The position numbers and the translations under genes are program-made. A stretch of DNA of 64,000 nucleotides from positions 2,790,001-2,854,000 of the forward strand of contig NZ_CP029480.1 of NCBI RefSeq assembly GCF_003258705.1. Reading direction: 5' to 3'. The stretch is from Arcticibacterium luteifluviistationis (GTDB lineage: Bacteria; Bacteroidota; Bacteroidia; Cytophagales; Spirosomataceae). The notes under the pieces are model-generated. The model worked only from the letters and a program-made list of their open reading frames with translations, was not told the DNA's origin and did no database searches. Below, piece after piece: positions 62,099 to 64,000 of the stretch (position 1 is its first letter; every line of letters begins with the position of its first letter).

Positions 62099-62914
62099 AT
62101 GAAGAAAAAGTATATTCTAGGTGTTTTAATTACCGTAGCACTCATTACTGTAAACCAGCTCCTCATTCAGTATGCCCTAACCACCATTAAACAAGATGCC
62201 AAACAAATAAATATTTCGGGTAAGCAAAGGATGCTAAGTCAAAAACTCAACCTTGAGTTTTATCAGCTTTCTGAACGCAAGAAAGACATAAATGACGTAA
62301 AAAAGACCTTTAACCAAGCAAAGCAGGCCCATTTCGGACTTATCAATGGCAACAAGGAATTAGATTTAAAGGCAATTGACTCTCCTGAAGTAAATCAAAT
62401 GCTTCAAAAGCTTAATGGAAGATATAGCTTTACAGATAATATCATTTCAAACTTTGAACAGACCGGTGAGCTAAATTTAAAAAGCGTCAATGATAATCAG
62501 CGGTTATTATTGGAAGAAATGGATTCCATTGTGAATGCTTTGGAAATGCAATCTCAGGAGAAGGTTTCAGGGATAGTTTTACTAGAAATCATTCTAGCAA
62601 TAATCTCCATAATTATAATCGCTTTAGAAGTTAGATACATTTATTATCCTCAAGCTCAGTCCTTAAAAAAATCTAACAATAAGGTGACGCAGCAAAACGA
62701 AGCTCTAAAAAATATAGCCTGGCAGCAAAGTCATGAAGTAAGAAAGCCAGTGGCAAACATTTTGGCAATCAGTCAACTTATAAAAACGGATCCTACACTT
62801 ATAGACAGTGAAAAAACTCAGCTTCTAGACCACCTAGAAGAAAGTACTCATGACTTAGACAAAATCATCAAAAGCATTGTAGATAAGGCTTATAAAATTC
62901 AACAAGAAAGCTAA
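62099..62914 (+). CDS. Sensor with PilJ-like domain and histidine phosphoacceptor only
   Basis: This encodes 271 residues. A membrane segment at about 5-25 is followed by a periplasmic helical domain with NISGKQRMLSQKLN (about 38-51), the PilJ/type IV pili chemotaxis-receptor N-terminal motif. A second membrane segment lies at about 158-182. Residues 195-268 are a HisKA-like dimerisation domain: QQSHEVRKPVANIL with His212 in the H-box. The gene ends there; no HATPase domain follows in any frame up to the next gene. It may be phosphorylated by another kinase or act as an adaptor. Confidence 0.8.
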   Translation: MKKKYILGVLITVALITVNQLLIQYALTTIKQDAKQINISGKQRMLSQKLNLEFYQLSERKKDINDVKKTFNQAKQAHFGLINGNKELDLKAIDSPEVNQMLQKLNGRYSFTDNIISNFEQTGELNLKSVNDNQRLLLEEMDSIVNALEMQSQEKVSGIVLLEIILAIISIIIIALEVRYIYYPQAQSLKKSNNKVTQQNEALKNIAWQQSHEVRKPVANILAISQLIKTDPTLIDSEKTQLLDHLEESTHDLDKIIKSIVDKAYKIQQES

Positions 62915-62991
62915 GAGAACTTCCTAAATAAGGATTGGCATTCAAAACTTCCAAATCAGATAGCGATTTCGAAAATAGTGGAAATAGCTGC

Positions 62992-63954
62992 TTAATTCCA
63001 TTCCAATTGTTTTCTTTCTTTCCAATAATTCTCACTGGCTATTCCAAATGCATTAAGTTGTTCCATTTCCGTCTGGGTCAATGAGAATTGGTTTGCTTTT
63101 AAATTTGCTTCCAGGTGCATATTATTATTTGCACCGCTCAAAACCATTGCAGCAGGAAAAGTTTCCATACAAAATCTTAGTGCAATAGCGTCTGCACCCA
63201 CCGCATATTTTAGAGCAAGGCTTGTCATCAGATTATAAAGACCACTGTATTCTGAATAACTCTGGTTCGGAATTAAACGACCATTTGCCAAGGCCTCTTT
63301 TATAATAAAAGGGCCCGAAAGCTTTTCAAGTGCATCCTTATATTTTAAAACACTTTGGTCTAAAATATTAAAAGTACATTGAAACGATTGAAAGAGTGTT
63401 TCACCCTCAACCTGAATAGCCAAGGCCTTTTCTAACACTTCCGTTTGGTTATCTCCCGTTGTGCTTAAACCAATGCTTAACTTATATTCTTTCTTAAGCT
63501 CGTGTAGGCGTTTTAGCACCTCTACATTATCCAACACGCCAGTATCAAAAGTCGCCGAATGAATCTGATAAACTTTCAGATAGGGTAATAATTGCTTCGA
63601 AAGTTCCCATTGTTTATTCAAATTGACCAAAGAGTGCTCTTTTTCCTCATGCACCTTTGCATTGGGGTCAAAATTAGCGACGTAAGTATAGCCCCATTTA
63701 GTTGAAACCTGAATACTCAAGTCCTTCTTTTCTTTAAGCCAATTCACCAATAATTCTTCTGCTATGCCATAGCCTGGAGATGTATCAAAATATCGTACAC
63801 CCTTATTATAGGCATCTTCTAATACTTGAAATCCCTTTTTCTTAAACTCGGGCAACGAAAAAGGTTCTCCATTTCCGACTCCTTGATTCACATTAATGTA
63901 AAGTGGTCTACCAATGGCCGCAGTGCCTAATCCAATGTTGTTTATCTCTCTCAA
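62992..63954 (-). CDS. Aldo/keto reductase
   Basis: This encodes 320 residues of a TIM-barrel oxidoreductase. Family blocks seen are IGLGTAAIG, GVRYFDTSPGYGIAEELLVNWL with the catalytic aspartate and tyrosine, VYQIHSATFD with the catalytic histidine, and the closing NNNMHLEANLKANQ. The start is TTG at 63954 (no ATG fits; the frame upstream hits a stop within about 35 bases). It reduces or oxidises an aldehyde or sugar with NADP(H); the substrate is unknown. The remaining 46 bases to the window edge contain no complete gene. Confidence 0.9.
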   Translation of the reverse strand: MREINNIGLGTAAIGRPLYINVNQGVGNGEPFSLPEFKKKGFQVLEDAYNKGVRYFDTSPGYGIAEELLVNWLKEKKDLSIQVSTKWGYTYVANFDPNAKVHEEKEHSLVNLNKQWELSKQLLPYLKVYQIHSATFDTGVLDNVEVLKRLHELKKEYKLSIGLSTTGDNQTEVLEKALAIQVEGETLFQSFQCTFNILDQSVLKYKDALEKLSGPFIIKEALANGRLIPNQSYSEYSGLYNLMTSLALKYAVGADAIALRFCMETFPAAMVLSGANNNMHLEANLKANQFSLTQTEMEQLNAFGIASENYWKERKQLEWN

Positions 63955-64000
63955 ATCTAAATCAGGATTTACGATACTATTAACTTAAGAAACTCTCTTC

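Noticed and set aside
1-64000. Prophage or integrative element
   Set aside because: No integrase, terminase, capsid, transposase or tRNA attachment site was seen; the fibre-like proteins have signal peptides and stand alone.

Overview
The window looks like part of a chromosome from a free-living, AT-rich member of the Bacteroidota, probably a Cytophagales-type bacterium. That placement is inferred from gene content, not from a marker gene. Supporting signs are a TonB-dependent receptor with DUF4249 lipoproteins, a type IX secretion (T9SS) C-terminal sorting domain, DUF2911 proteins, a Bacteroidota-style TonB, many lipoproteins with short lipoboxes, weak or absent Shine-Dalgarno sequences and several TTG starts. 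I saw no rRNA, tRNA, CRISPR array, integrase, transposase or prophage.

Layout. 0-5 kb: small secreted proteins, a GNAT-nitrilase fusion, a Crp/Fnr regulator with a DoxX-like neighbour, and a BASS symporter. 5-8 kb: an ECF sigma factor with two membrane-protein genes, bracketed by two DUF2911 paralogs; two transcription units here share a two-box promoter with identical spacing. 8-12 kb: a GDSL lipoprotein, kynureninase, MsrA and a secreted fibre-like protein. 12-18 kb: an SSS symporter, a T9SS-exported SGNH esterase and an exported Nif3-like protein. 17-24 kb: a TonB-dependent receptor with three tandem DUF4249 lipoproteins. 23-31 kb: carboxynorspermidine decarboxylase and, 5.5 kb away, carboxynorspermidine synthase (spermidine by the aspartate-semialdehyde route), with TonB and a large TolB-propeller amidohydrolase between them.

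31-46 kb is accessory-like: fibre-like secreted proteins, a stand-alone LytTR regulator, a DNRLRE surface protein that appears to have landed in front of miaE, a DctPQM TRAP transporter, a membrane-spanning HTH regulator, a YadA-head/S74 fibre protein and a decayed S74 remnant. 46-50 kb holds a nucleoside hydrolase and a Tat-exported FAD oxidoreductase paired with an exported protein carrying an SGAT flavinylation-like motif and a helical C-terminus. This block is flanked by two copies of the same gene 3' end. 51-55 kb has two near-identical direct repeats around a decayed RelE/ParE-type toxin with an intact antitoxin, next to a membrane KAP P-loop NTPase. 55-64 kb holds an IorAB-type molybdenum hydroxylase, PBP1A, threonine aldolase, a putative outer-membrane protein, a histidine-kinase-like sensor without an ATPase domain and an aldo/keto reductase.

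An interspersed intergenic repeat family (core near ATGTATTATAACAAGTCCTCG) occurs at least six times, mostly at 3' ends of minus-strand genes. The signals I rank highest are the paired FAD oxidoreductase and SGAT protein, the ECF promoter pair, the repeat-bounded toxin remnant beside the KAP NTPase, and the insertion or duplication scars at miaE and at 49.99 kb.
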